DNA of 64,000 nt from assembly GCA_020160805.1 (NCBI GenBank), contig JAIUPO010000014.1:45149-109148 (forward strand). The letters are read 5' to 3'. This DNA comes from Actinomycetota bacterium. Lineage in GTDB: Bacteria; Actinomycetota; Actinomycetes; Actinomycetales; Dermatophilaceae. Positions 1 through 9,089 of the stretch are shown one piece after another; within the stretch, counting starts at the first letter, position 1, and each line of letters opens with the position of its first letter. Below the pieces are notes generated by a model. The model had not been told where the DNA came from and searched no databases. It worked only from the letters and a program-made list of their open reading frames with translations. The position numbers and the translations under genes were made by a program.

Positions 1-627
1 CCCGAGCGCGAAGGTCGCGCTGCACGCGGGGAGCCAGCGCTCATACGGCACCTCGGTGAGTAGGTCACTGGAACTCGTGAGCCAAGTGATCCCGATCCCC
101 AGCGGCACTCCCGCCGCGCAGATCGCGGCGGGCCAGTCGGGATTTCGCCGCGCCGCCCGAGCCAGGCCCCACGCGGCCACGGGAAGGCAGAGATAGAACG
201 AGACTTCCGTCGCGATGCTCCACGACTGCGAGTACCCGGTGATCTGCGCTTCGGCCACATAGATCTGGGCGGCGGCGGCGTGCAGGACGACATCGCGTGC
301 GCTCGGGTGCGCCGCGATCGCCACCACGACCAGGACGAGCCAGTATGCCGGGAGCACCCGCGCTGCGCGTCGCCACAGATAGGCGGTGGTCGAGACCCCT
401 GTCCCCGCTTGCGTTCCCGTCCCGGGACGAGCCCGGACGAAACCGTGGTGCAGCAGATAGCCCGACAGCACGAAGAAGATCAGGACGCCCAGGTCCCCGC
501 GCCCCATCAGCCGGCCCAAGAGCCCGGTCGTGGTCACGGACCCGGTCAGGAAGGCCGCGTGCGTCAGCACGACCAAGGTTGCCGCCACGAAGCGGAGGCC
601 GTCGAGAGCCGCGACATGGGCACGCAC
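1..627 (-). CDS. acyltransferase 3 family membrane protein (partial)
   Basis: The reading frame runs off the left edge of the window, so only about 209 N-terminal residues are visible. It starts at a GTG and opens with LDGLRFVAATLVVLTHA (residues 8-24), the family motif with the proposed catalytic His at residue 23. FFVLSGYLL (about 51-59) and SWSIATEVSFYL (about 139-150) are the other two typical blocks, both in membrane segments. Members of this family (OafA/YrhL type) transfer acyl groups, often acetyl, onto cell-surface sugars from the membrane. The substrate cannot be read from the sequence. The adjacent DUF3068 and sugar-nucleotide epimerase genes point to envelope polysaccharide work. 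The start is chosen because it leaves the usual short N-terminal lead before the motif; no clear ribosome binding site is visible. Confidence 0.85.
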   Translation of the reverse strand, partial: MRAHVAALDGLRFVAATLVVLTHAAFLTGSVTTTGLLGRLMGRGDLGVLIFFVLSGYLLHHGFVRARPGTGTQAGTGVSTTAYLWRRAARVLPAYWLVLVVVAIAAHPSARDVVLHAAAAQIYVAEAQITGYSQSWSIATEVSFYLCLPVAAWGLARAARRNPDWPAAICAAGVPLGIGITWLTSSSDLLTEVPYERWLPACSATFALG

Positions 628-770
628 CCGCCGATTATGACGTTCCCGTACGTGAGTGCCGGGACACCCATCGCGTCGTGGTTAGCGGCACGGGATACTC
701 ACTGGTAGCATCTCCCGACCGAACAGCTAGCTGTTGGGCAATTGGCCCGACGAGGAGACCCACGATCACT

Positions 771-1871
771 ATGCGGAAGATTCTCGGCCCCCTCCTTCTG
801 GGAGTGGGCGGATTCCTGCTCACGACCGCTCTGCTCGTGCTCCTGTGGGTGCCTGGCCAGGTCAAGAAGACCCCCCTGAATGTCAACAGCCTGACCACCC
901 TTACCGGCGAGGCGAGCTACCTCGGCTCCGACCGCGCCCCGGTCAAGGCCACCAGTCACACCGTCACGGACGGCGACGCTTCCACGGGTGGCACGGCGGT
1001 CTTCCAGACCTTCACCTGCCTGATGTGGAACAAGGACGGCAATGCGCCGGACTGTGTCAGCGCAGAGGGCGAGGACAGCATCCTGATCAACGCGGGCACC
1101 GACAACTTCGCGACCAACCGCAAGACCGCGCTCGCCGAGGACGACCAGGCGAAGTATGTCGGCGCCAACGCCTCTCCCCACTCGGGCTTGATCAACAAGT
1201 TCCCGTTCGACGTTGAGAAGAAGACCTACCCCTTCTGGGACGGCATCCTCAAGGACGCCGTGGACGCGGCCTTCGTCGGCGAAGAAGAGGTCAACGGCCT
1301 CAAGACCTACAAGTTCAACATCAATGTCGTCGACCGCCCCGCCGAGATCGCGTCCGGTGTGCAGGGCAAGTACTCCGATGACAAGACGATGTGGATCGAC
1401 CCGCTGACCGGCTCGATCATCAAGCAGGCCGAGAAGCAGGTGCGTGTGTTGCCTGACGGTTCGGCCGCGCTCGACATGGATCTGGCCTTCACCGATGCTC
1501 AGGTCCAGGCGAATGTCGATGACGCCAAGACCAATGGCGGCAAGCTCGGCCTGGTCGGCAAGCTGCCGTGGATTGCCGGCGTGCTCGGCTTGCTCTCGCT
1601 TGGCCTGGGGATCCTGCTCGGCCGCGGCCGCGATGAGGCCGTCGCGACGACGGACGTGAAGACCACTGAAGCCGGATCCAAGCCGGTTGGCGCCACGACC
1701 GTTCGGGCCGGCGCTGACGAGCCGACCAAGCCGCTCTTCGGTGGCACGGACGCCACCGTCCGCCGCCCCGACATCGACCTGCCCGAGGGCGCCGTCCGGC
1801 TGCCGGATGGCACGGTTCGGCTCGCCGACGGCACCATCCGCCGTCCGGGCATCGACCTGACCAAGGAGTAG
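771..1871 (+). CDS. DUF3068 (PorA-like) membrane protein
   Basis: A 366-residue protein with a membrane segment at about residues 7-29, a large extracytoplasmic domain, and a second membrane segment at about 262-283, followed by a cytoplasmic tail. This two-anchor layout and the motif around FPFDVEKKTYPFWDG match the actinobacterial DUF3068 family, sometimes labelled PorA family. Its function is not established. The last 35 residues hold a short tandem repeat of the type LPDGTVR/LADGTIR ending in RPGIDL, which is unusual. The start at the ATG follows a GAGGAG ribosome binding site (752-757); longer in-frame starts upstream lie in non-coding sequence. The stop is only 3 bases from the next gene, so the two are probably co-transcribed. 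Confidence 0.8.
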   Translation: MRKILGPLLLGVGGFLLTTALLVLLWVPGQVKKTPLNVNSLTTLTGEASYLGSDRAPVKATSHTVTDGDASTGGTAVFQTFTCLMWNKDGNAPDCVSAEGEDSILINAGTDNFATNRKTALAEDDQAKYVGANASPHSGLINKFPFDVEKKTYPFWDGILKDAVDAAFVGEEEVNGLKTYKFNINVVDRPAEIASGVQGKYSDDKTMWIDPLTGSIIKQAEKQVRVLPDGSAALDMDLAFTDAQVQANVDDAKTNGGKLGLVGKLPWIAGVLGLLSLGLGILLGRGRDEAVATTDVKTTEAGSKPVGATTVRAGADEPTKPLFGGTDATVRRPDIDLPEGAVRLPDGTVRLADGTIRRPGIDLTKE

Positions 1872-1874
1872 TTC

Positions 1875-2870
1875 ATGCGTGTCGTCGTCACGGGCGGCGC
1901 GGGCTTCCTCGGATCACACCTGTGCGAGCGGCTCATTGAGCGCGGCGACCAGGTGGTGTGCCTGGACAACTTCCTGACTGGCACCCCGGCCAATGTCGAG
2001 CACCTGCAAGGTCGCGACGGCTTCCGCTTGGTCCGCACCGATGTCACGGATTACCTCCACGTCGTCGGGCCCGTCGATCTCGTCCTACATTTCGCGAGCC
2101 CGGCCTCGCCGGTCGACTACCTGCGCGTGCCGATCGAGACCCTCAAGGTCGGTTCGATCGGGACGCTGCACGCGCTTGGCCTCGCCAAGGACAAGGGTGC
2201 GCGGTTCGTGCTCGCCTCCACCTCGGAGGTGTATGGCGATCCGGAGGTCCATCCGCAGCCGGAGAGCTACTGGGGGCACGTCAATCCGGTCGGCCCGCGG
2301 GGGGTGTATGACGAGGCGAAGCGCTTCGCCGAGGCACTGACCCTGGCGTATCGGCATACGCACGGGGTCGACACCGGCATCGTGCGGATCTTCAACACCT
2401 TCGGACCGCGAATGCGCCCCGATGACGGCCGAGCGATCCCGAACTTCATCCGCCAAGCCTTGGCGGGGGAGCCGGTCACGGTCGCGGGTGATGGCAAGCA
2501 GACCCGGTCAATTTGCTATGTCGACGACCTGGTCACGGGCATCCTGGCGATGGCCGATGCAGACCACAGCGGCCCGATCAATATTGGTAACCCCCACGAG
2601 ATCGCCATGCTCGACCTCGCGCGCTGGATCATCGACTTGACCGGCAGCGCCAGCGAGATCGTGCACATCGAGCGGCCGGTCGACGACCCCACGATCCGGC
2701 AGCCAGACACGACCTTGGCGCAGGCCGTCTTGGCCTGGGAGCCGCAGGTCGCTGTCGAGGACGGGCTGTTGCGCACGATCGAGTGGTTCCGCTCTCAGGA
2801 GCAGGCGCAGGCTTTCGCCGTGCCGCCGCTGGATCCCCAAGCGACCGAGCACATCCTGCGCGGCGAGTAG
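1875..2870 (+). CDS. NAD-dependent epimerase/dehydratase, UDP-glucuronate decarboxylase-like
   Basis: A 331-residue extended short-chain dehydrogenase/reductase. The NAD-binding motif GGAGFLG lies at residues 7-13, the STSEVYG block at about 115-121, and the catalytic pair in YDEAK is Tyr145 and Lys149. The stretch from STSEVYGDP through ESYWG to [15 protein letters not shown] is characteristic of UDP-glucuronate decarboxylase (UXS), which makes UDP-xylose in the cytoplasm from UDP-glucuronate; dTDP-glucose 4,6-dehydratase is the close alternative. It starts three bases after the DUF3068 gene and lies near an acyltransferase, which fits a role in supplying sugars for envelope glycans. The exact substrate is an inference. 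Confidence 0.85.
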   Translation: MRVVVTGGAGFLGSHLCERLIERGDQVVCLDNFLTGTPANVEHLQGRDGFRLVRTDVTDYLHVVGPVDLVLHFASPASPVDYLRVPIETLKVGSIGTLHALGLAKDKGARFVLASTSEVYGDPEVHPQPESYWGHVNPVGPRGVYDEAKRFAEALTLAYRHTHGVDTGIVRIFNTFGPRMRPDDGRAIPNFIRQALAGEPVTVAGDGKQTRSICYVDDLVTGILAMADADHSGPINIGNPHEIAMLDLARWIIDLTGSASEIVHIERPVDDPTIRQPDTTLAQAVLAWEPQVAVEDGLLRTIEWFRSQEQAQAFAVPPLDPQATEHILRGE

Positions 2871-2907
2871 CTGCGGCGCTAGGACGTCTCGGAATCCAGC
2901 TCTCGCG

Positions 2908-3663
2908 TCAGTCCGCGGCGAGGGCCGCGGCGCCGACGATGCCGGCCTGGTTCTCCAAGGCTGCCGGGATGATCGGCGTGCGCAACTTCAGCAGGGGCAA
3001 GAACTTTTCGTGCTTGCGCGAGACGCCGCCGCCGACCACGAAGAGATCGGGCCACAGCAGGTCTTCGAGCCGCTTGTAGTACGGCTGGAGGCGCTCGGTC
3101 GCCCACTCGGGATACTTCAGCCCCTCCTTGTCCTTGATGCTGGAGGCGGCCCGCGTCTCCGCATCGTGCCCGTCGACTTCCATATGGCCGAGCTCGCAGT
3201 TGGGTATCAGAACCCCGTTGTGCAACAAGGCAATGCCGATCCCGGTGCCGAGGGTGGTGAGGATGACGAGGCCTTGCTGCCCTTTTGCGGCGCCATAGCG
3301 TTGTTCGGCAACCCCGGCGGCGTCAGCGTCATTGACGAGCAAACACTTGCGGCCCAAGGCGTCGGAAAAGATCTTTTCGCCCTCGGCGTCGATCCAACTC
3401 TTGTCGATATTGGCGGCCGTACGAACGACGCCATGCTGGACGACTCCGGGGATGGTGACCCCAATAGGCGCATCCTTCGGCAGATCGTCGGTGAACTCGT
3501 CGGCGATCTGGTCGACGATGGCCGCGACGGCGGCGGGAGTCGACTCCGCTGGGGTGGCGATCTTCAGACGGGGTTGCAGAAATTCGCCGGTTATCAGGTC
3601 GACCGGTGCGCCCTTGATGCCGGACCCGCCGATGTCGATTCCCAAAGCCACTGTGTGCGCCAT
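2908..3663 (-). CDS. ppgK: polyphosphate glucokinase
   Basis: A 251-residue ROK-family kinase that phosphorylates glucose with inorganic polyphosphate (and usually ATP) to give glucose-6-phosphate. The phosphate-binding motif DIGGSGIKG lies at about residues 10-18. [13 protein letters not shown] and the following [13 protein letters not shown] block match PpgK. The ATG was chosen because it starts the conserved [13 protein letters not shown] segment and has GGAG about ten bases upstream; a longer frame exists but has no conserved sequence. It is divergently arranged with a sugar:H+ symporter gene across about 200 bases, which suggests uptake and phosphorylation of the same sugar. Confidence 0.93.
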   Translation of the reverse strand: MAHTVALGIDIGGSGIKGAPVDLITGEFLQPRLKIATPAESTPAAVAAIVDQIADEFTDDLPKDAPIGVTIPGVVQHGVVRTAANIDKSWIDAEGEKIFSDALGRKCLLVNDADAAGVAEQRYGAAKGQQGLVILTTLGTGIGIALLHNGVLIPNCELGHMEVDGHDAETRAASSIKDKEGLKYPEWATERLQPYYKRLEDLLWPDLFVVGGGVSRKHEKFLPLLKLRTPIIPAALENQAGIVGAAALAAD

Positions 3664-3864
3664 TGCCCGTTGCTCCGTCCTTGTCCCCAGCACCGCACCG
3701 AAAGCCGATCTTTCGGGCGGATTGACCACGTCCGATCCTGGCCCAAAGGCCGTGTCGCCGCCACCCAGTGTCCACCTACTGCGCAGATTGCCTGATGTGG
3801 CTAGGCTACAAAATTGTGTCGCGGGTCACAGGGGATCTGCGCTGTGGGGTTTGGAGGCTAGAGC

Positions 3865-5304
3865 ATGAGTGAGCACGGACCGGTGTCGGACGTCGAGTCG
3901 ATCTATGACGATCAGGACACCAGCAGCGGCAAGAGCGCCATTCGGATCGCGAGCGTCGCGGCGCTTGGTGGATTCCTCTTCGGCTACGACTCAGCGGTGA
4001 TCAATGGCGCCGTCTCGGCTGTGGAGGATCACTTCGCGGTCTCTTCGGAGTCCCTGGGCTTCGCGGTGGCCTCCGCCCTGCTCGGCGCCGCGGCGGGCGC
4101 CTTCACCGCCGGCGGCATCGCCGACAAGGTCGGTCGCCTCTCGGTCATGAAGATCGCCGCCGTCCTCTTTCTGATTTCGGCGCTCGGCACGGGTTTCGCC
4201 AACAGCCTGACGATGCTCATCATCTTCCGGATTATCGGCGGCCTCGGCGTCGGTTTCGCCTCGGTTATCGCTCCCGCCTATATCGCCGAGATTGCCCCCG
4301 CTCACATCCGCGGCCGCTTGGGCTCGCTGCAGCAATTGGCCATTGTCACCGGCATCTTCGTCTCCCTGCTCGTCGACTATCTCCTGGCCAATGCCGCAGG
4401 CGGCTCGCGCGAGGAGTTGTGGGGTGGGCTTGAGGCGTGGCGCTGGATGTTCCTCGCGATGGCCGTGCCGGCGGTGATCTATGGCGCGCTGTCCTTGACG
4501 ATCCCCGAGTCGCCGCGCTATCTCATCGCCACCCACAAGATCCCCGAGGCCCGCAAGGTGCTCACGGCGCTGCTCGGCGAGAAGAACCTGGAAGTCAAGA
4601 TCGACCGGATCCGCGCATCGGTCGCGCGCGAGAAGAAGCCGTCGATGGCCGACGTCAAAGGCCCGGCGCTGGGCCTGATGCCGATCGTCTGGGTCGGCAT
4701 CGGCCTGTCGGTCTTCCAGCAGTTCGTCGGGATCAATGTCATCTTCTACTACTCCAATATCCTCTGGGAGGCCGTTGGATTCAGTGAGGACGACTCCTTC
4801 AAGATCACGGTCTTCACCTCGATCGTCAACATCCTCACGACCCTGATCGCCATCGCGAGCATCGACAAGTTCGGCCGCAAGCCGCTGCTACTCATCGGCT
4901 CCACCGGCATGGCGATCACCCTCGGAATCATGGCCTTCATCTTCGGCGGCGCCCCGTTGAACGCTGAGGGCATCCCGCAACTCTCCGACGCCGCGGGGAT
5001 GATCGCCTTGGTCGCCGCCAACCTCTTCGTTGTGGCCTTTGGTATGTCGTGGGGTCCGGTCGTGTGGGTCCTCCTCGGCGAGAAGTTCCCCAACAAGATC
5101 CGAGCCGCCGCCCTGTCTTTGGCTGCCGCCGCTCAATGGGTCGCGAACTGGTTGATCACCGTCTCCTTCCCGAAGCTGCGCGAGACCCTCGGAATCGCCT
5201 ACGGCTTCTATGCCCTCTGCGCCGTCCTCTCCTTCGTCTTCGTCTGGAAGTGGGTCAGCGAGACCAAGGGCAAGGAACTCGAGGAAATGGACGACCACGC
5301 CTGA
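3865..5304 (+). CDS. sugar:H+ symporter, major facilitator superfamily
   Basis: A 479-residue protein with about 12 membrane segments. The sugar porter signatures are present: [15 protein letters not shown] near the start (first helix), [16 protein letters not shown] in the fourth to fifth helix region, PESPRYL after helix 6, and [14 protein letters not shown] in helix 7. These are the hexose/xylose transporter motifs (GalP/XylE/GlcP type), so it probably imports a hexose or pentose with protons. It is divergent from ppgK. A long inverted repeat sits directly downstream, between this gene and the convergent methyltransferase gene. The specific sugar cannot be told. Confidence 0.9.
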   Translation: MSEHGPVSDVESIYDDQDTSSGKSAIRIASVAALGGFLFGYDSAVINGAVSAVEDHFAVSSESLGFAVASALLGAAAGAFTAGGIADKVGRLSVMKIAAVLFLISALGTGFANSLTMLIIFRIIGGLGVGFASVIAPAYIAEIAPAHIRGRLGSLQQLAIVTGIFVSLLVDYLLANAAGGSREELWGGLEAWRWMFLAMAVPAVIYGALSLTIPESPRYLIATHKIPEARKVLTALLGEKNLEVKIDRIRASVAREKKPSMADVKGPALGLMPIVWVGIGLSVFQQFVGINVIFYYSNILWEAVGFSEDDSFKITVFTSIVNILTTLIAIASIDKFGRKPLLLIGSTGMAITLGIMAFIFGGAPLNAEGIPQLSDAAGMIALVAANLFVVAFGMSWGPVVWVLLGEKFPNKIRAAALSLAAAAQWVANWLITVSFPKLRETLGIAYGFYALCAVLSFVFVWKWVSETKGKELEEMDDHA

Positions 5305-5338
5305 CGGGCCTCGACATCGACACCCGATCCGCGCGGTA

Positions 5339-5396
5339 ACACTCGATCCGTGCATTGACACCCTCTCCACAGGGTGTCAATGCACGGATCGAGTGT
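5339..5396. repeat. 26-bp perfect inverted repeat between convergent genes
   Basis: Arms 5339-5364 and 5371-5396 are perfectly complementary around a 6-base loop (CTCCAC). Further imperfect complementarity extends outward, and motifs of the type CGATCCG and GACACCC recur inside it. It lies in the 113-base gap between the convergent transporter and methyltransferase genes and would form a strong bidirectional terminator. It has no U tract. The sequence differs from the palindromes at 24444 and 38919. Confidence 0.85.
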
Positions 5397-5417
5397 CGAT
5401 GCAGCGAATCGGGGCGG

Positions 5418-6236
5418 TCAGGCGAGGGGCTTGCGGCAGACGAAGATCGCCGTGCCCGGCAGGATTCGGCCACGAGTAGGGGACCAGCCACCCCATTCCT
5501 GATCGTTGCGTTCGGGCCATTCCGGCTCGATCAGGTCGACCAAGTCCAGACCCGCCGCAACGATCTCCCGGACCCGCTCACCGAGCGTGCGGTGGTGCTC
5601 GACATAGGTGACCTGCCCGCGGGCGTCGCGTTCGACATACGGCCTGGTATCCCAATAGCTCTGGTGCGCGCTCAACCCGCTCACCCCCGGCACGTCCGGG
5701 AAGGCCCAGCGGATCGGGTGCGTCGTCGAGAAGACGAATCGGCCGCCGGGGCGCAGCACGCGCGCCGCCTCGCGCATCACGCGCGCCGAGTCGGCAACAA
5801 AGGGCACCACGCCATATGCCGTGAAGACCGTCCCGAAGCTCGCCTCGGCAAAGGGCAACCGGGCGCCATCGCATTGCACCAGCGGCACGGGCACCGCCGC
5901 ACCACCATCGATGAGCTGGCCCTGACGCAGCATCCCGCCCGATAGGTCACTGGCCACGACCTCGACACCTTGAGCACGCAGCCAGCGGGAGCACTGTGCC
6001 GCACCGGCGCCGATCTCCAGGACGGGGGCGGGCGGCATACCTCCGGCAGGGGAAAGCAGCGACAACTCGGCCTCGGTCCAGCCTTCCGGGCCCCAGACGA
6101 AGCCGGAATCGCCGAGGAAGGTGCCGTGCTCCGCGCGGTAATCGGCGGCCTCGCCGTCCCACCACCGGCGCTGCGCGGCGATGGACTCGTCGTGCCCGAC
6201 CGCCGCGCGCTCCACACGTCCGGCCCCACCACTCAT
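5418..6236 (-). CDS. class I SAM-dependent methyltransferase
   Basis: A 272-residue protein. The SAM-binding motif I is VLEIGAGAAQCSRWL, at about residues 70-84, followed by VVASDLSGGML (motif post I) and the later LRPGGRFVFSTTHPIRW block, which is the UbiE/Methyltransf_11 pattern. The methyl acceptor is unknown. The chosen ATG opens MSGGAGRVER and follows GAGGAG about a dozen bases upstream; an ORF starting at 6392 would overlap the rpsA start and has no conserved content. It is divergent from rpsA, with 146 bases between the two starts. Confidence 0.85.
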   Translation of the reverse strand: MSGGAGRVERAAVGHDESIAAQRRWWDGEAADYRAEHGTFLGDSGFVWGPEGWTEAELSLLSPAGGMPPAPVLEIGAGAAQCSRWLRAQGVEVVASDLSGGMLRQGQLIDGGAAVPVPLVQCDGARLPFAEASFGTVFTAYGVVPFVADSARVMREAARVLRPGGRFVFSTTHPIRWAFPDVPGVSGLSAHQSYWDTRPYVERDARGQVTYVEHHRTLGERVREIVAAGLDLVDLIEPEWPERNDQEWGGWSPTRGRILPGTAIFVCRKPLA

Positions 6237-6262
6237 CGCCTGGTCAGCTCCTCGGACGCGAT

Positions 6263-6292
6263 TTGGGCGACCCTGGTCACGCCCACTAGACT
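6263..6292 (+). promoter_or_regulatory. candidate rpsA promoter
   Basis: TTGGGC (6263-6268) and TAGACT (6287-6292) are separated by 18 bases and resemble a housekeeping sigma -35/-10 pair. Transcription would then start near 6299, giving an 84-base leader. This is pattern matching only. Confidence 0.4.
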
Positions 6293-6298
6293 GCTGTT

Positions 6299-6312
6299 CG
6301 CACACGTGTGCG
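6299..6312. repeat. 14-bp perfect palindrome at the predicted rpsA transcript start
   Basis: CGCACACGTGTGCG is a perfect palindrome lying where the candidate rpsA promoter would start transcription. It could be a protein-binding site or a 5' hairpin of the mRNA. S1 genes are autoregulated in several bacteria, but nothing here proves that. Confidence 0.5.
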
Positions 6313-6382
6313 CGTTTTGCGTGCCCACGAGCGCGAGTCCATTGTCCCATCACCATTCTGTCCGCATCGGAGTCCCTTCTAC

Positions 6383-7855
6383 ATGACTGCAACTACGGTC
6401 GCTTCGACCGCCCCTCAGGTCGCCATCAACGACATTGGCACCGAGGAAGAGCTGCTGGCCGCCATTGACCAGACCATCAAGAACTTCAACGACGGCGACA
6501 TCGTCGAAGGCCGCGTTGTCAAGGTCGACCGGGACGAGGTCCTGCTCGACATCGGCTACAAGACCGAGGGCGTCATTCCCTCGCGTGAGCTGTCGATCAA
6601 GCACGACATCGACCCCAACGAGGTCGTCACCGTCGGCGACGAGATCGAGGCCCTGGTCCTCCAGAAGGAGGACAAGGAAGGCCGCCTGATCCTGTCCAAG
6701 AAGCGCGCCCAGTACGAACGCGCCTGGGGCACCATCGAGAAGGTCAAGGAAGAGGACGGCGTCGTCAAGGGCTCCGTCATCGAGGTCGTCAAGGGTGGCC
6801 TCATCCTCGACATCGGCCTGCGCGGCTTCCTGCCCGCCTCGCTCGTCGAGATGCGTCGCGTCCGCGACCTCCAGCCGTATGTCGGCAAGGAGATCGAGGC
6901 CAAGATCATCGAGCTCGACAAGAACCGCAACAATGTCGTGCTCTCGCGCCGTGCGTGGTTGGAGCAGACGCAGTCCGAGGTCCGCACCACCTTCCTGCGC
7001 GAGTTGCAGAAGGGCCAGGTCCGCTCCGGTGTCGTCAGCAGCATCGTCAACTTCGGTGCCTTCGTCGACCTGGGCGGCGTGGACGGCCTCGTGCACGTCT
7101 CCGAGCTGTCCTGGAAGCACATCGACCACCCGTCCGAGGTTGTCGAGGTTGGCGACGAGGTCACCGTCGAGGTGCTCGATGTCGACATGGACCGCGAGCG
7201 TGTCTCGCTGTCGCTGAAGGCGACCCAGGAAGACCCGTGGCAGCACTTCGCCCGCACCCACGCGATCGGTCAGGTCGTGCCGGGCAAGGTCACCAAGCTG
7301 GTGCCATTCGGTGCGTTCGTGCGCGTCGCGGACGGCATTGAGGGTCTGGTCCACATCTCCGAGCTGGCCGAGCGCCACGTGGAGCTGCCGGAGCAGGTCG
7401 TCACGGTCGGCTCCGACCTCTTCGTCAAGGTCATCGACATCGACCTGGAGCGTCGTCGCATCAGCCTGTCGCTGAAGCAGGCCAATGAGGACGCCGCCAA
7501 CCTCGCCGAGTTCGACCCGACCCTCTACGGCATGGCCGCGGAGTATGACGAGAACGGCAACTACAAGTACCCCGAGGGCTTCGACCCGGAGACCGAGCAG
7601 TGGCTCGAGGGCTTCGACAAGCAGCGCGAGGCCTGGGAGAAGCAGTATGCCGAGGCGCACGCGCGCTGGGAGGCGCACCGTGCGCAGGTCGAGGCGGCCG
7701 CCAAGGCGGACGCCGAGGCTGGCGAGGCCGCGGGCGAGGCACCCTCGTCCTACTCCTCCACCACCACCGAGACCGGCGCTGCGCCGGTCGTCGAAGGCAC
7801 CTTGGCCTCCGACGAGGCCCTGGCCGCTCTGCGCGAGAAGCTCACCGGGAACTGA
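6383..7855 (+). CDS. rpsA: 30S ribosomal protein S1
   Basis: A 490-residue protein with four S1 RNA-binding domains, at about residues 36-107, 123-190, 208-278 and 295-365, each with the typical G-x-V and LSxK/LSLK ends. It binds mRNA on the 30S subunit and helps initiation. The C-terminal 125 residues are acidic and Ala/Glu-rich with no S1 fold. Four domains are usual for actinobacteria (six in E. coli). The ATG opens MTATTVASTAPQ with GGAG about ten bases upstream; the longer frame from 6308 covers the promoter and palindrome and is rejected. A strong terminator follows. Confidence 0.97.
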   Translation: MTATTVASTAPQVAINDIGTEEELLAAIDQTIKNFNDGDIVEGRVVKVDRDEVLLDIGYKTEGVIPSRELSIKHDIDPNEVVTVGDEIEALVLQKEDKEGRLILSKKRAQYERAWGTIEKVKEEDGVVKGSVIEVVKGGLILDIGLRGFLPASLVEMRRVRDLQPYVGKEIEAKIIELDKNRNNVVLSRRAWLEQTQSEVRTTFLRELQKGQVRSGVVSSIVNFGAFVDLGGVDGLVHVSELSWKHIDHPSEVVEVGDEVTVEVLDVDMDRERVSLSLKATQEDPWQHFARTHAIGQVVPGKVTKLVPFGAFVRVADGIEGLVHISELAERHVELPEQVVTVGSDLFVKVIDIDLERRRISLSLKQANEDAANLAEFDPTLYGMAAEYDENGNYKYPEGFDPETEQWLEGFDKQREAWEKQYAEAHARWEAHRAQVEAAAKADAEAGEAAGEAPSSYSSTTTETGAAPVVEGTLASDEALAALREKLTGN

Positions 7856-7883
7856 CCTTCCCGCGGGCGCACCCGCATACGGC

Positions 7884-7919
7884 ATCGGCCCCGGTCACCT
7901 GTTGGTGACCGGGGCCGAT
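7884..7919. terminator. rpsA / secreted-protein bidirectional terminator
   Basis: A perfect 16-bp stem (7884-7899 with 7904-7919) closed by a TGTT loop, 28 bases after the rpsA stop and before the convergent gene's stop. T-rich sequence follows only weakly (CCTATTGGT). Confidence 0.9.
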
Positions 7920-7940
7920 CCTATTGGTATCAGCGGATTT

Positions 7941-9056
7941 TCAGGCGCTCGGCTTGACGCCCCACGCCTCGGCGACGGTCGCCGGGTCGGTCACGGTGAC
8001 CGTGGAGGGGATGGCGTCCAGGACACGCACGAAGTCGCGCATGCAGTAAATCTCGGCGTCCGAGGTCCAGTGCGTGTTCTCCGGGCCGGAGCAGTTCCAT
8101 TGCATGACGGTGCCGGGGGCGCTGGTGCCGGTGACGAAGCGGTAGAACTGCACCGTCGACCAGTTGCCGGGATTGACGCGCACCTTGGGGATCAACTGAG
8201 CAGGCGTCATATAGGTCGGGCCGTAGGGCAAGGTGCTGCAGGATTGGGTCGTGTCGGCGCACTTGCCGCCATTGACCGAGACGGTGGTCTGCCAGTTGGG
8301 CCATTTGGTGGCGACGGTATTGCTCGTCGCGGTGTCGCCATACACCCGGCCGAAGGCGAAGCACTTTTTGACGACCTGGCTCTGGATTTTGTCGGTGTAC
8401 TTGTTGTTCGGGTAGGCGAACAGGCCCCACGACCGCGTGTGGCCGCGCCGCGCGAGCGCCCCGACGGAGCCGCAGGCCTCCGCGTGCTGCTGGGTGGGGG
8501 TCAGGGTCGTCATATTGGCGTAGGTCATCCCGGCGCTGGTGAAGGTCCAGCCGAATTGCGTCCGCAGCTGCGTCAGGTTGTTCCACGACGGGCTGATGAC
8601 GTAATTGGAGAAGCAGGACTGCGTGACACCGTGACGCTTGACGACGACATTGCCGACGCCGGCCTTGCCTCGATCCTTCATGACGCTGGCCACGCGGCCG
8701 AGCGTGACGGTATTGGGAAGTTGCTTGCACAGCTTGTCGGCCGACACCCACTGGGTGCGCCCGAAGAGCAAGGTGAGGTATGCCGCGTCAGCCTTGGTTG
8801 TGCCGGAGGACGTGCTCGCGGGTGCTGATGACGCCGTCCGGGCGGGTGCGGAACCGGTAGACAGCGTGGGCTGGGCGACCGCGGTGCCGGCGCCGGCAAG
8901 GAGAGCCAGAGTGGAGACGGCCAGGGCCGTCGAACGAATACGCCTCGGGCGGGAGCCTTCCTTCGCTGCACGGGCGCGGGGCGCCGGCAGACTGCATCTG
9001 TTACGGGAGGGGCGGTAAGGCAGTGTGCCACCCTGACCTGCGGAATGCCACTCCAC
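7941..9056 (-). CDS. secreted Cys-containing protein of unknown function
   Basis: The body of this protein is clear: a signal peptide-like stretch RRIRSTALAVSTLALLAG ending AVAQP, a Ser/Thr/Ala linker, then about 270 residues with several Cys and many aromatic residues, ending AEAWGVKPSA. The central part (ISPSWNNLTQLRTQFGW, then the T-L-T-P block and WGLFAYPNNKY) faintly recalls the NodB polysaccharide-deacetylase fold, but no metal-binding triad is evident, so no function is assigned. The start is a problem: the only in-frame ATG/GTG/TTG near the signal peptide is the GTG used here, which leaves a 40-residue lead and no ribosome binding site. Translation may really begin at a non-standard codon near 8939-8945. 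It is divergent from coaE. Confidence 0.65.
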   Translation of the reverse strand: MEWHSAGQGGTLPYRPSRNRCSLPAPRARAAKEGSRPRRIRSTALAVSTLALLAGAGTAVAQPTLSTGSAPARTASSAPASTSSGTTKADAAYLTLLFGRTQWVSADKLCKQLPNTVTLGRVASVMKDRGKAGVGNVVVKRHGVTQSCFSNYVISPSWNNLTQLRTQFGWTFTSAGMTYANMTTLTPTQQHAEACGSVGALARRGHTRSWGLFAYPNNKYTDKIQSQVVKKCFAFGRVYGDTATSNTVATKWPNWQTTVSVNGGKCADTTQSCSTLPYGPTYMTPAQLIPKVRVNPGNWSTVQFYRFVTGTSAPGTVMQWNCSGPENTHWTSDAEIYCMRDFVRVLDAIPSTVTVTDPATVAEAWGVKPSA

Positions 9057-9089
9057 AGCACCGCACGGCGGAATAGGCTCGCCAATGTG

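Noticed and set aside
5322..5400. CRISPR-like repeats
   Set aside because: The repeats are one inverted pair with a 6-base loop, not direct repeats with regular spacers.
6350..7885. A 511-codon minus-strand frame opposite rpsA
   Set aside because: It mirrors the S1 repeats and has no independent homology.
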